A stretch of DNA of 17,373 nt, taken from contig BBXU01002389.1 of assembly GCA_001598975.1 (NCBI GenBank), positions 1 to 17,373 on the forward strand, in the 5' to 3' direction. The notes under the pieces were generated by a model. The model had not been told where the DNA came from and did not search any database. It saw only the letters and a program-made list of their open reading frames with translations. The stretch comes from Parachlorella kessleri. Lineage: Eukaryota > Chlorophyta > Trebouxiophyceae > Chlorellales > Chlorellaceae. Made by a program: the position numbers and the translations under genes. Of the stretch, positions 8,192 through 17,373 are shown piece after piece; the first letter of the stretch is position 1; every line of letters begins with the position of its first letter.

Positions 8192-11100
8192 CTTTGGTGG
8201 CAGCCACACTTTGCCACACTTTGGTACCTTCCCATGTCTCAGAGAGTTCTACAGCTATCACAGAAATCTATTATTGCACCCAAATGCTGACAGTGGGGCA
8301 CTGCAGGCAAATGAGGATGTGGTTCTGGAGAACGATGAGGGCAGGTACCAGATCCCCCAGGGCACCCACGTCCACATCAACATCTTTGGGCTGCACAGAG
8401 ACCCTGCCATCTGCTGACATGGGGGCAAGGGACCAGAGGTTATTTAGTAAAGGTGGCAGAAAGCGAACAGAGAGTGAGAGGCCAACTGTGCTAACAGTGA
8501 TGATGCAACTTGTGCTTGTGACTGCGAGCCTGCAAATGCTGGTAGCTTGCCTGAGAGTTTGGTGATGGTTACACAGCACCACTCAGTGACCTGTAAGCGA
8601 GCCAGGAGCAAAGCCTTGTTACCCATGGAGGAAACAGCTCTAGAGCACTGAACTGCACTTATCCCTTCCCACCCATGGGCACAGCCCCGTGCAAAATATT
8701 GAGTGGTGCTGAAGTGGAGAACAACGCCAACGGCATGACCAGTAAAGCATGCTAGTCCAGGTAACCAGAGGTAGCAGGAAAGGGGAATGAAGTAATGCAA
8801 GGGAAACAGAGGCTTTCTGCCACTCAAATGATTACTGTCCTGAGGGCGACTGCAAATATGCCACAGATCAAGAAGCAAGATACTGGAGAAGAGAAGTGCA
8901 GCAGGCATGGCTGCCACTATACATATCGAAGTCAGCCACAGCTTGTAAGTTTTGTTGAGTTAAGCAAGACACACGTAACCTTGCAGCAGATCCCTCGGGC
9001 AGACGGATCAGGCTGTCACACAGCGGGCACTACAGACAGCACAGCGCAAAATCTGATTTCTTGGAGAAGACAGACATGGGAAAGGAGACCCATATGATTA
9101 TGGCAGCTAAGGGCAGTAACTTCTTAGATATCCTATAGAATCTACAGGTTTGAGGCACCGTACAGGGCACCATGCCAGACAGACACTGACTGCTGGGCCA
9201 CTTCCACACGTGAAGCGCTGAGAACCGTGGCGGGCATGCTGGTCGCAGGGCTTGGAGGCATACCCAATGCCATTTGCATTACTGATACATTGTTGGTATC
9301 ATGGGAACAAAGCCTACAGCGCTGGTTGGTTGGTCAGGCCGCCAACCCACCTGCCGTTGTTGTGTAACGTAGAGCTCCTGCTTCAGCGACGCGGCTTTCG
9401 GGAAGGCCCTACAGAGCTGGAGCCAGGCCGCCCATGGTCAAACTTGCCGGCATGTATTGTTACCAATCACCGGACCAAGCCGGGATCCATGCAAGCCACT
9501 TCAGCTGATCCATGGGTTATCCATCACAGCTGTCAAAGCATTAGCATCGCTCTCGTGATGATGTGCCCAGTACGGATTCGCTTCTTGGAAGGGAAGGCAT
9601 CTGATTCACACATGCCGCACTGCTATCACAACAACCTGCCCGCTTGACGATGTGAAACACTATCGCCACCTTGCAGCTGTCCTGCCGGCGCACAAGGGAA
9701 GTGCCCCTCCTACCACTACGTAGATATCAGAAACCCACCTGTCGCTTTGCACAGCCACAGCAGGCTGCCTGCTGCGCAGCACAGCGTCGACCCGGGCCTG
9801 GTACACTTCCAGCCGCTGCACTAGCCGCTGTGCTGAGAAGCGGCCGAGCAGGTCCTTGAAGCCGAGGTCGAGGCACAGCTGGTTTAGGTCCTCCCGCAGC
9901 TGCTTGTTGGCACTGGTGACCAGCTGCAGGGGAGCAAAATGTCTGCTGTGAGTTACCCGGGCAGGTAGTGCAGCTGGCGCCATTCAAGATGTGTAGCGAT
10001 GGACCTTGCAGGGCATGCAGCTGCCGCCATCACCATGCATGTGTGATGCGAAATTACCCCGCGGGCCGCACTGCCTGAGCAGGCAGTGCAGCTGCCGCAA
10101 GCTGCCAGTGGTTGTGCCATGATGTGACACGCCCATTGCCCCTCCGCACCAGATTGCTAGACAACCCAGCGGCTGCCCCCCTCAGACCGCTTTGGGGAGC
10201 AGCGCCAACCAGTAACACAGCATGGACAAAACACTGCTGAAGTAAAAATTGAGCAGTACAATGGTCCTTGGTCTGAGCGCGGCGGGCAGTCAAGTCTGCA
10301 AACTTCTGTGCCTGTACGCCTAAAGCGACCCTCTTACCAGCCTTTGGCCGCTGGACTTGGCCCGCTGGGACATTGTGAGCATGAGACAAAGAGCCCCAGG
10401 GAGATGACTTTGTCGTAGCCCTTCCCGTTCCACCGCCTGAAGGCGTTGTTGCCATATACCTCAGCCACCAGGGTGACTGTGGAGTTGAATAGCCTCTCCA
10501 TGTAGCCCTCCTGCAGTGCAACCTCAATATATACTATTGGGACCGGCTCCAGGGGATGCATGCAAAATGCACTGTGCAAACAGGACGGATTGTCTTGCGC
10601 ATCCGCCATACCGCTTACATCTCTGTCGGTGGTGCCCAGCTGCCGATGCTCTGCTAGCTCCCTGTCCAAGAACTTGTCCATGTTACCTGCAGACACCTTC
10701 CAAGCAGCTGCACTCAAGTGGCCTGGCTGTTGCCTTCAAGCAAGCTCAATTTTCGTGGGTGACCAAACAATGCTCAAGCTAACGCTCTTGATAGGATGGT
10801 GGCAGCGCCAGGGATGCCTATGCCGCTTCTATGTAGTATATGATGACGAGCCCTGCAGTCAAAACCTAGCATGAGCAATTGCGTCTTGCACGCAGTTCTG
10901 AGTACCAGGACTGGACTTGATGCTTGCCTCTGAAGCTGCGGAATCCAGCCAGGTGTAGCGCGAAGAATCGCAGAATCAGTTCTGGTCCTTCTCTGAGGTG
11001 TCCATGCCCTTGCCTTCACGATTCAGCAGTGCCTGCAATCGGCCATGGTGCCGGCACTCACAACTGATTGTAGACCAAGCATGTACCTTGGCCGGACGCA

Positions 11101-13545
11101 AAGTCATGACACCTGATATGCCAGCGCCTAGGGCATTACAGTAGCAGGTTTGCCGTGCAACTAGCTGCAACCTTGCCCGTACAACACAGCAATGCCAATC
11201 GCTTAAAACGGCTAGCCTGCTTCAAATATAAGAGCGCCAGCTTGGCCAGAGAAATGCATGCCTCGTATTGGCACCTGCGATTTGCTGTGAAGCAAACGCG
11301 GCAGAGTGCTGCGCTGCCACCCACCTGGAACCTGCTGTTCTTGCAAAGTTTGTCCAGCAGGTCGATGTATGGCCCGCCATACACAGCACGCCGGATCTGC
11401 ACCAGCATGTCGTCGATTTTCGTGAACACCAGAATAAACCCCAAAGTGCGTAGCCATATGCCTTTAGGCACAGCGCCTCACAGTGCATGCGTGACGTGCA
11501 AGACCTAAGGGGGGGGTGGTGCATAAGTATGCACCAAGCCCAGCAATTGCCCCATGCCTGTAACCGGCAGCTCCCCTGCTGCCCCGGAGCAGACCGGTGG
11601 CCACATGCTTCTATTTTCTTGGCCACCAGGGCATGCTCGAAAACCCACAGACACGACCTACCCACGTCAGCATCACGCGCTGAAACTGGCAGCCTGACCA
11701 TGGAAAGTTACCTGCTGCTTGTTGAGGCTCTCTGCACCGCAGTTGAGGTCTTCGTAGACCCTCAACACCGCCTCCTGGCTTGTGGTCTGGAAGAAGGTGG
11801 TCACTGTCAGGGAGTACTCGTCAAAGTGCCTGGCAGAACCAGCAGTGGTAGGGCTCAGATGCTGGACATTTTTATTTTTTTTGAAGTAAGACATGCATCA
11901 GCAGTACTACTACAGGGCGTTGGCCAGGAAAGGCAACGGTGCACGGCTGCAAGATTTTGAGTGCTGCAGCGCAGGAGGCCCCTGTGGCATGAAGCTGGCG
12001 GGAGACTGCCACGAACCGCAATGAACAGTGGCTCAGGCTTGAGAGCCACTGCTGATGGCACAGCATACACAGAGGGGCGTTTGAGGCTCAGCGGCATCGA
12101 CTGCAGGTTCGCATCCTAGGAGCCAAGCATGCCTCGTGTTGACGGAAGGGTCACTTTGTGTCAGAACAGCGGGAAACGAAGGCTGGGGCTCACACAGTGG
12201 CAGGCAGCACACCTCTTGCTGGGAAATGCGTCGGCTCTGTCAGACAAGTCGTGGTAGGTCTTGCCATTCAGCTCTTTGAGGAGATTCAAGCCCTGCAGCA
12301 CAAACATCTGGTCTACTGGATGCACACCACGTGCCGCCCATAGCACAAGCCAGCTATACAGCATCAGAGACACCAGGTGACCTTCTTAAAAGTTAATCCA
12401 AGTGAGACTTCTAGGTAGGGTACACTGTCCTGCAGTTCCATCTTCACTGCAGAGCCACGGGCCAGGCTGCCCCGGCCTGTGTCAGCCATACGATCCCACA
12501 TGCCCTAGCCTCCGTAGTTGCAGCTTGGGCTGTAGGACCGCAGGTTACCCATGGCCACAACGAGAAGGACGGTACATGAAGAGCAGGCTAGAATCAGGCT
12601 GACCTGCAGGCGGAACTCGGCCTTGGGATCATCAGGCCAGTGACCCTCCCAGAAGTAGCGCAGGGTGGTCAGCCGCTGCTTGCCATCCACCACATCGTGC
12701 ACCTGCAGTATGACCGACTCCAGCTGGGTGACAGAAGCGGCCCTAGTGCACAAGTTTGACATGCAAGTGGGTGATGCCTGTGAGCCCGGGCAACAGGGCA
12801 ACAAACCATGGACGAGAGTGAGGGAGGCGTGCTTGATTGGCTCTGCAGCTTACCATCGGCTCATGCAACCTGGCCCTCCCGCCACGGCGATACCAGCGGC
12901 GTGTCCTAGCAACCGAGATAAGCACATCCGAAAGCCTAGGCTACCATATCTTGGTGTTGATGCTTCTGCTGCTGGTGCGCATGACCTAGGGAGACCAACA
13001 GAAATACATCCGCAACCGTTCTATACTGGCCCACCTACCCCCTCCGCATTGGTGTGCAAAACTAGTGCCGGAACAAACAGGGAGGCGATGACGCTCTCCA
13101 CCAGGCGGCAGGCCTTGTCCTTGGGCCAGATGTACTTGCGCTGGTAGCGGGGCTCCAGGTTTATCGACCCCTTCTTGATCTGGTTCAACAGGGTGTCCAG
13201 GTCCTTGCCTGCGCCGCTTGGCAGTCCCTCAGAGGGGCATAAGCGTAACTGGTAAACATGGGGCCCAGCGCAACGCAGCAGGGGCAGAAGTGGACACCTG
13301 CATGGGCGAGTATAGTGAGCAGGCAAGCAGGTGTACGTGGGATGGGGTCTCTACAAGCCCAAGTGAAGATCCTGGCACACGACCACGCCTGGGTCTCACT
13401 GGCTCAAGAGCCGCCGGGACCACATGACTCACTCTTTGTGTTCTCATGCACTGTCAGTGAGTCATGTGGCGCAGCGAGGTCCACTTCCTCCTTCTCCTCC
13501 TCGATCTCTGCCTCGCCGTCGGTCAGGCCGCTGTTGTTAGCAATA
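8009..13545 (-). CDS. DUF262 (GmrSD N-terminal-like) protein with C-terminal HNH nuclease domain
   Basis: Exons in transcript order: a 5' acidic exon ending at 13433 (start unresolved, no clear ATG), 13208-13039, 12702-12604, 12292-12213, 11829-11712, 11396-11325, 11032-10928, 10686-10619, 10510-10409, 10236-10150, 9923-9739, about 9709-9670, and 8191-8009. Phases agree at every junction except for one missing base in 11032-10928. DUF262 marks are EPRYQRKYIWPKDKACRLVES, VVDGKQRLTTL, GLNLLKELNGKTYHDL, RVYEDLNCGAESLNKQQ, IRRAVYGGPYIDLLD and LILRFFALHL. The HNH part has CKHC, ELDHKIPFSQGG, DNAQL and HRDCNRGKG. In bacteria this pairing belongs to GmrSD-like modification-dependent nucleases, where DUF262 is linked to nucleotide use. 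Intron structure argues for a resident nuclear gene, probably from an old bacterial transfer. Target and activity are unknown. The exons 10510-10409 and 10236-10150 are the least certain. Confidence 0.82.
8307..8417 (+). pseudogene. Orphan cytochrome P450 exon fragment
   Basis: After an acceptor-like ctgcag, the frame reads ANEDVVLENDEGRYQIPQG then THVHINIFGLHRDPAIC and stops at TGA 8415-8417. This is the P450 segment between the ExxR helix and the PERF motif (ip-GT-V-LHRDP-W), with Cys in place of the usual Trp just before the stop. No ExxR or heme-binding F-G-R-C-G motif is seen nearby on this strand. It lies antisense within the largest intron of the DUF262-HNH gene. Confidence 0.75.
8418..9669. 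other. Large intron of the DUF262-HNH gene, no other content recognised
   Basis: The intron runs from 9669 down to 8192 on the minus strand, about 1478 nt. Apart from the P450 fragment I see nothing recognisable. The longest plus-strand open frame (9252-9647) resembles no known family. Confidence 0.5.
9707..9738 (-). other. Apparent micro-intron of 29 or 32 nt
   Basis: The exon ending at 9739 closes in phase 2 with donor gtgggt. The next coding block (GTSLVRRQDSCK, needed to give the HNH CxxC pair) starts at 9709 or 9706 after tag or gag, in the required phase. The gap is only 29-32 nt (gt...ag). Reading straight through instead leads to a different frame ending in a stop at 9660. A small indel is the alternative. 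Confidence 0.5.
10068..10089. repeat. Perfect 9-bp hairpin
   Basis: gcactgcct and aggcagtgc flank a four-base loop gagc. It lies in the intron between exons 10236-10150 and 9923-9739 of the minus-strand gene, so it may be transcribed there. Confidence 0.7.
10976..10987 (-). other. One-base frameshift inside DUF262 coding
   Basis: In exon 11032-10928 the frame entered from the acceptor reads ALLNREGKGMDTSEKDQN then TGA. The conserved DUF262 block LILRFFALHLAGFRSF follows at once in another frame. Exon length is 105 nt where the flanking phases require 106. One base is missing near 10982-10981. Confidence 0.75.
13420..13469. repeat. 14-bp perfect inverted repeat containing a 5' splice site
   Basis: ccacatgactcact (13420-13433) is the exact reverse complement of agtgagtcatgtgg (13456-13469), with a 22-base loop. 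On the minus strand the second arm transcribed holds the gtgagt donor that ends the 5' exon of the DUF262-HNH gene, so folding would bury the donor in the stem. Confidence 0.85.
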
Positions 13546-14513
13546 GCAGCAGCGGTGGGGCAGGCCCTGGCGGCCCAGCGGTGTGCAACTGCTCTACGCA
13601 ACGTCTGGGCAGGGCTGCTGCGCTACTGGGATACCCAACCCCTCGTTGGCAGGGCTGCCCGAAGCAAAGGCTGTTTGTGATACTGAGGTAGTCTTATACT
13701 TGAAACAGCACAGGGCAAGCTGGAAGCTTGCAGTTGGGTCATATCGAGGATCCCCCTTAAGGGAAGACTCCTGGGCAAGCGGCAAAAAATGCACGTCGTG
13801 GAGATGAGCACTGACTGACAGCGTGGGTACCCAGGCTTTTCTGTATGTGCTTCGGCAGCTACTGCCGTTAAATAAGAGTATCGTCTGCCAGGGACAATCC
13901 CACGCTAACCTGAACATTCGTCTGCCTTAAGGTCTGGTCGCCTCGTTGCTGTTGAGACCTGCTTGATCACCCGTCCTGGTCGATCTAACAGGGTAAACTC
14001 GCTAGAAAGTAGTGCAGTCATCACCTTGGACAGACCGAAATTCGCGGGAGGGCGCGAAGTCCCTTGCGGGAGCCCTGTAAGGGTGCCGCATTGCTTTCCT
14101 AACCGGCTGACTTTCGTAAGAGGTAAGGCATATCCCAAGGAAGAAGAACAAAACTCGACAAGGAGTGAGAACATCAACCCGTTGGAGCTGAACTAGGGAT
14201 CATCTCCAGCCAGCATGCGCAGCATGCATGGTTCAGTGGTTGTCGAGAAACACATTCACCTGCACAAGGCTGTTATCGTGATACACTCTACTTGCATAAT
14301 CCGCGAGTGTTGTACATTTTTTTGTGGCTGACTTATGACAAGACTGGTTGACATGGCACAATTGCTGGCTTTCTTGTTCTTTATGGCTAATTGAAATGCG
14401 GGTTAGACATCTCACCTGGGGGCACTGGGCAGCTGGTCCAGGGCTAGCTTAGGTTCCTGACTTCGCGGCCCTGCTCGCTCGACTAGCTACGAAGAGGGAC
14501 CTCCTGAGTCGCC
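13546..14513. other. Divergent 5' region of the DUF262-HNH and DAGL-like genes
   Basis: It should hold the missing 5' exon(s) and promoter of the minus-strand gene and the promoter of the plus-strand gene. No start codon could be tied securely to the acidic 5' exon. One minus-strand candidate is the ATG at 13917. The stretch 13920-14200 looks compositionally different from its surroundings and is reported separately. 14200-14500 shows no recognisable gene. Confidence 0.4.
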
Positions 14514-17373
14514 ATGCCCTCGCTCAAGGCCTTCGGGCGCCGTTGGCACACAGCCTCAGGTGCGGCAGGCAGCTGCATAAGAAGCGTGTTGTTTGCATGG
14601 TCGTGACTTCACTCCCAAGCCAACCCATTGCAGCAGGCCAGGTATACTAGGCTAGCTGAATCGCCGCTGCTAAGGTCATGCTGCCCCATGCTGCAGACAC
14701 CTTGCCCCTGCTGGGAGCCTTCCTCGGCACATACCACATCGCCTGGGTAGTTGCCTATCAGCTATGTGAGTTGCGGTGGCGCTGCCAGGCACACCCCACA
14801 CTGCAGTGGTTAAGTCTTGTTGATGCTGCAATTCCTGCACCGTGTTACAAGTTCGCACTCGCCACTGCAGCAGCAAGTTCGCCACCATGTGTGCACCACT
14901 CTTAGAAATGCGACTGTGCTCCACCTCTTCCCTGTGCAGCTGCTGCGGACCTTGACACGTCTGGCTTTCGCAGCGACGCCTGCGGGCAGAAGCCCATCTT
15001 TTCCACCTGCTATATCGGCGTCTTTACAATTTTCGGGGTTGCAGCCATTGCTGAGTTCTCCATTGCGGGCATCGGTCTGCGAGGTAAGGCCTTCAGCACA
15101 GCCGGCCCTGCAACGCCTCTGCTGGCCTCAATCCACCCAGCTGGGAAACCCAATTCCAGGCACAGCTGGCGTTTACTGGCACAGTCGCTGAACATTGTTA
15201 AAGTATTGCTGGAACGGCTTGGGCTGGTTGGCGTCCCCGTGGGCAACTCCTTCCTGCCGCCTGACTGGTCCTAGCACCTGCCATGGCCGCACAGGTGGTC
15301 CCCTGGAGGTGTCAAAGCGGCGTGCTATCCGCCCTTTCATTCACATCATGCCTGCCTTGTGGCTACTCCTCCTTGTCTGGACAAGTAAGTCATAGGTAGC
15401 TAATGGGATCCTATCTACAGCGTCTCGCCTCAGAGGTCGCTGTGGGACAGGTTTCCAAAAACAAAAACGAACAATCTGATGGCCGGTAGTGGTGGTCTTG
15501 CGGTGCCTTGTGGAGTCCAGGGGCCTGGCCAAACACATGCATGTTTGCCTGTTGTGGCCCACCCAGCAACGTGCATGAGGTTTCGCGCACTGTGTGCATG
15601 CTGCATCTGGCCTGTTAGGGGTCGATACTGCTTATGATACCCCAAGCAGCTTCTATGACTAATTAGTACCGAAGCGGAGCTGTCGAGGGACTGGGTATAT
15701 GTAAGAGCTTTTTTGTCTGTTTTCTGACCTGCTTCTTTTGGACCTGCTGCAGTTCTGGGAACATACATCGTCGCATCACCAAACATCAATCCAGTAGGTG
15801 GAGCGCCATAGTGCCCCGTGAACAGGGATGCAAGTGTCAGCACATGCTTAGGCATGAGCTGTCCAGCGGGGCACAGGTTGCCAAAGTGCTGGTGCTTTAC
15901 CTTGCACAGTCGTTGCTTGCCCTGTCAAGGCCTGTATTGGGTGGTGGTTGTACACGCGTAGCGACCTCCCTTGGTCCCTTTCGTTGGTTGCTGCCCTGTT
16001 TTGGCGTGATGTTGCTGCCCAGCAACCATATGTCACCATGTGTGTCAGCTGCTGCATTGCAATGTGCTGCACGGTGTACTGAGAGGGACCAGCTTGCACT
16101 GCTAGCCTGCAGAACAGGCTGGTCCTGAACAGCAGACTATCTCATAATGACTGCTTTGGGTACGCTGCAATGCTCCACCGGTAGGGAGTGTGTCTGTGTT
16201 TGTATTGCAGGCTTGCTGGGAGGAGAACCCTTGCCTATACGAGCAAGTGGCTGACCGATGTATCTCGATAAATGGAAGTGAGTCCTTGCCGATCAGTAGT
16301 TTCGATCATGAGCTGTGAGCAGCCATGTGCCGATGAGCTCTGGGGGTGCCACCCATGCGGCCATCACAGGTGGCTGCCCCATGCCCGCTGCATGTGTATG
16401 CAAGCAGGTTCCTGGAACCCATCCTCACAGCAGCACTTGAATGGCCCTGCCGTCCCTTAGCATGCTAATCAAGGGGTCGAAGCGTGGCAAGGCTGTGGCC
16501 TAGGATGGGTGGAGAGCTGGGTCAGGGAAGGGATTTATCCATCCCTTGATGCCAGTCTAGCATCATTTTGTGAAAATGCTATGACATGCTGCCAGTGCAG
16601 GGCAACCATGGCACTCAACACAACTGTCTTTATGTAGCACCGCGTCAACTTAACCCCGAACAGCCCTCATCTCACTCCCCCCTCCGCCCCGCCCACATTT
16701 GCCAGCATGGTCAGCAGCCCAACCCCTGCTTCCTGGTTGTGCAGCCAAGCCGACCAACATTACCCCGGCCTGCCAGACGCTCTTCCACGAGTTTGGGGAT
16801 GCCACCGAGTGCTGGGCCGGCTGGCTGGGGGTGGGGCAGAACTGGACCCGGCTGCACAGGACCTGCCCCCCCGCCATTGACCCATACGTGACTAGCGGCT
16901 TTGATTACATACTCCGAAAGTACGACCTCGGTGAGTTGCCGGGGGGCAGGGCAGGCACAGCCCGTGGGTGAGCGGTGGCGTCGCTGCTCCAAGGCCGCTC
17001 CAAGGCTGCTGGGCGGGTCCTGCTGTAGGAGGCCGTCGCCCATGCAGCCTGGGTCCTCATGTGGCCTGTGGCCTTGGGGCGTAAGGAGTTGCATTTTTGT
17101 TAAAAGGGGGGAGGGGAGGAGGGGTCATGGTATACGCTGGTGAGTCGGGTGGGACCCCCGTGCCTCAGTGGTTCATCACTAACTCAGGAGGGGCAGTGCT
17201 GTAGCAGTTTGCTCGAGCCTGCAACGGGTGGGTGGTATGACTTCTTGACCGGACGTCGCATCGTTTTCTTGTGTCCGGCTGCCCAACTCTTTATTGGCCA
17301 GGTGGGCTCTGTTCCACATCCCATCATCATCATACATTATGGGACATGCACGCAACATCCCCACAGGCAGCAG
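14514..17373 (+). CDS. Diacylglycerol lipase-like protein, N-terminal membrane region (3' end outside window)
   Basis: Exons 14514-14559, 14697-14765, 14940-15083, 15295-15384, 15753-15793, 16211-16277 and 16745-16930 join in phase, and a further acceptor at 17366 opens the next exon. The start MPSLKAFGRRWHTASDTLP closely follows the N-terminus of animal DAGL (MPG-V-F-RRW-S-DDL-LP). Hydrophobic segments follow: LLGAFLGTYHIAWVVAYQL, then STCYIGVFTIFGVAAIAEF, then a third around IMPALWLLLLVWT extending into ILGTYIV. A Cys-rich loop comes next (CWEENPCLYEQVADRC and later), with two N-glycosylation sequons (NIT, NWT). About 214 codons are seen. DAGL releases 2-acylglycerol from diacylglycerol at membranes. 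The catalytic lipase domain (GxSxG) would lie beyond the window, so the enzyme call rests on the N-terminal homology. The ATG context gccatgc and the match at residue 1 support the start. Confidence 0.75.

Noticed and set aside
8444..8917. Minus-strand frame as an extra exon of the HNH gene
   Set aside because: It supplies no DUF262 or HNH motif, and the CxxC half is found instead at 9670-9706 with matching phase.
9252..9647. 131-codon plus-strand open frame, possibly further P450 coding
   Set aside because: It has no ExxR, PERF or heme motif and resembles no family I know. It lies inside a large intron of the opposite strand.
8009..13545. Complete bacterial restriction-modification or phage-defence island
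   Set aside because: No methyltransferase, no second defence gene and no operon spacing are present. The gene is intron-split and flanked by ordinary eukaryotic genes.
1..17373. tRNA, rRNA or CRISPR features
   Set aside because: No cloverleaf, rRNA core or regularly spaced identical repeats with spacers were recognised. The repeats present are tandem exon-boundary copies and microsatellites.

Overview
This window looks like nuclear DNA of a eukaryote, most likely a green alga (chlorophyte). Coding sequence lies in short GC-rich exons split by GT-AG introns, usually with ctgcag-type acceptors. Reading frames continue in phase across the splice sites, and the recognisable proteins include a plant-type starch phosphatase. 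The species cannot be named from sequence alone.

Layout from left to right. (1) 117-2175, + strand: the last four exons of a gene of unknown function whose 5' end lies outside the window. (2) 2798-7345, + strand: a complete eight-exon SEX4-type phosphoglucan phosphatase of 429 codons, with a dual-specificity phosphatase domain and a CBM48/AMPK-type glycan-binding domain, predicted to act on phosphorylated starch in the plastid. (3) about 13545 down to 8009, - strand, convergent with SEX4: a multi-exon gene for a DUF262 (GmrSD N-terminal-like) protein ending in an HNH nuclease domain. This architecture is typical of bacterial modification-dependent restriction enzymes. Here it is cut by at least eleven introns and carries one apparent 1-nt frameshift. 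Its largest intron holds an orphan cytochrome P450 exon on the opposite strand. (4) 14514 to the right edge, + strand, divergent from (3): the N-terminal, membrane-spanning part of a diacylglycerol lipase (DAGL)-like gene.

The feature that ordinary annotation would miss is a recurring pattern. Several exon ends have one or two extra, partly decayed copies in the adjoining intron or 3' flank, 42-126 bp away, and the copies often carry the splice site with them. The clearest are in the first gene (789-950), SEX4 intron 1 (3680-3742), SEX4 intron 3 (4694-4755), SEX4 intron 7 (6226-6480) and the end of the HNH gene (7921-8003). Many differences between copy and exon are synonymous, and the two SEX4 acceptor-side copies run into an in-frame stop soon after the acceptor. 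They could be poison exons, relics of tandem exon duplication, or traces of intron birth by local duplication.

The genes do not form an operon or one pathway. SEX4 is starch metabolism, DAGL is lipid signalling, and the DUF262-HNH protein is a probable horizontally acquired nuclease-like gene.
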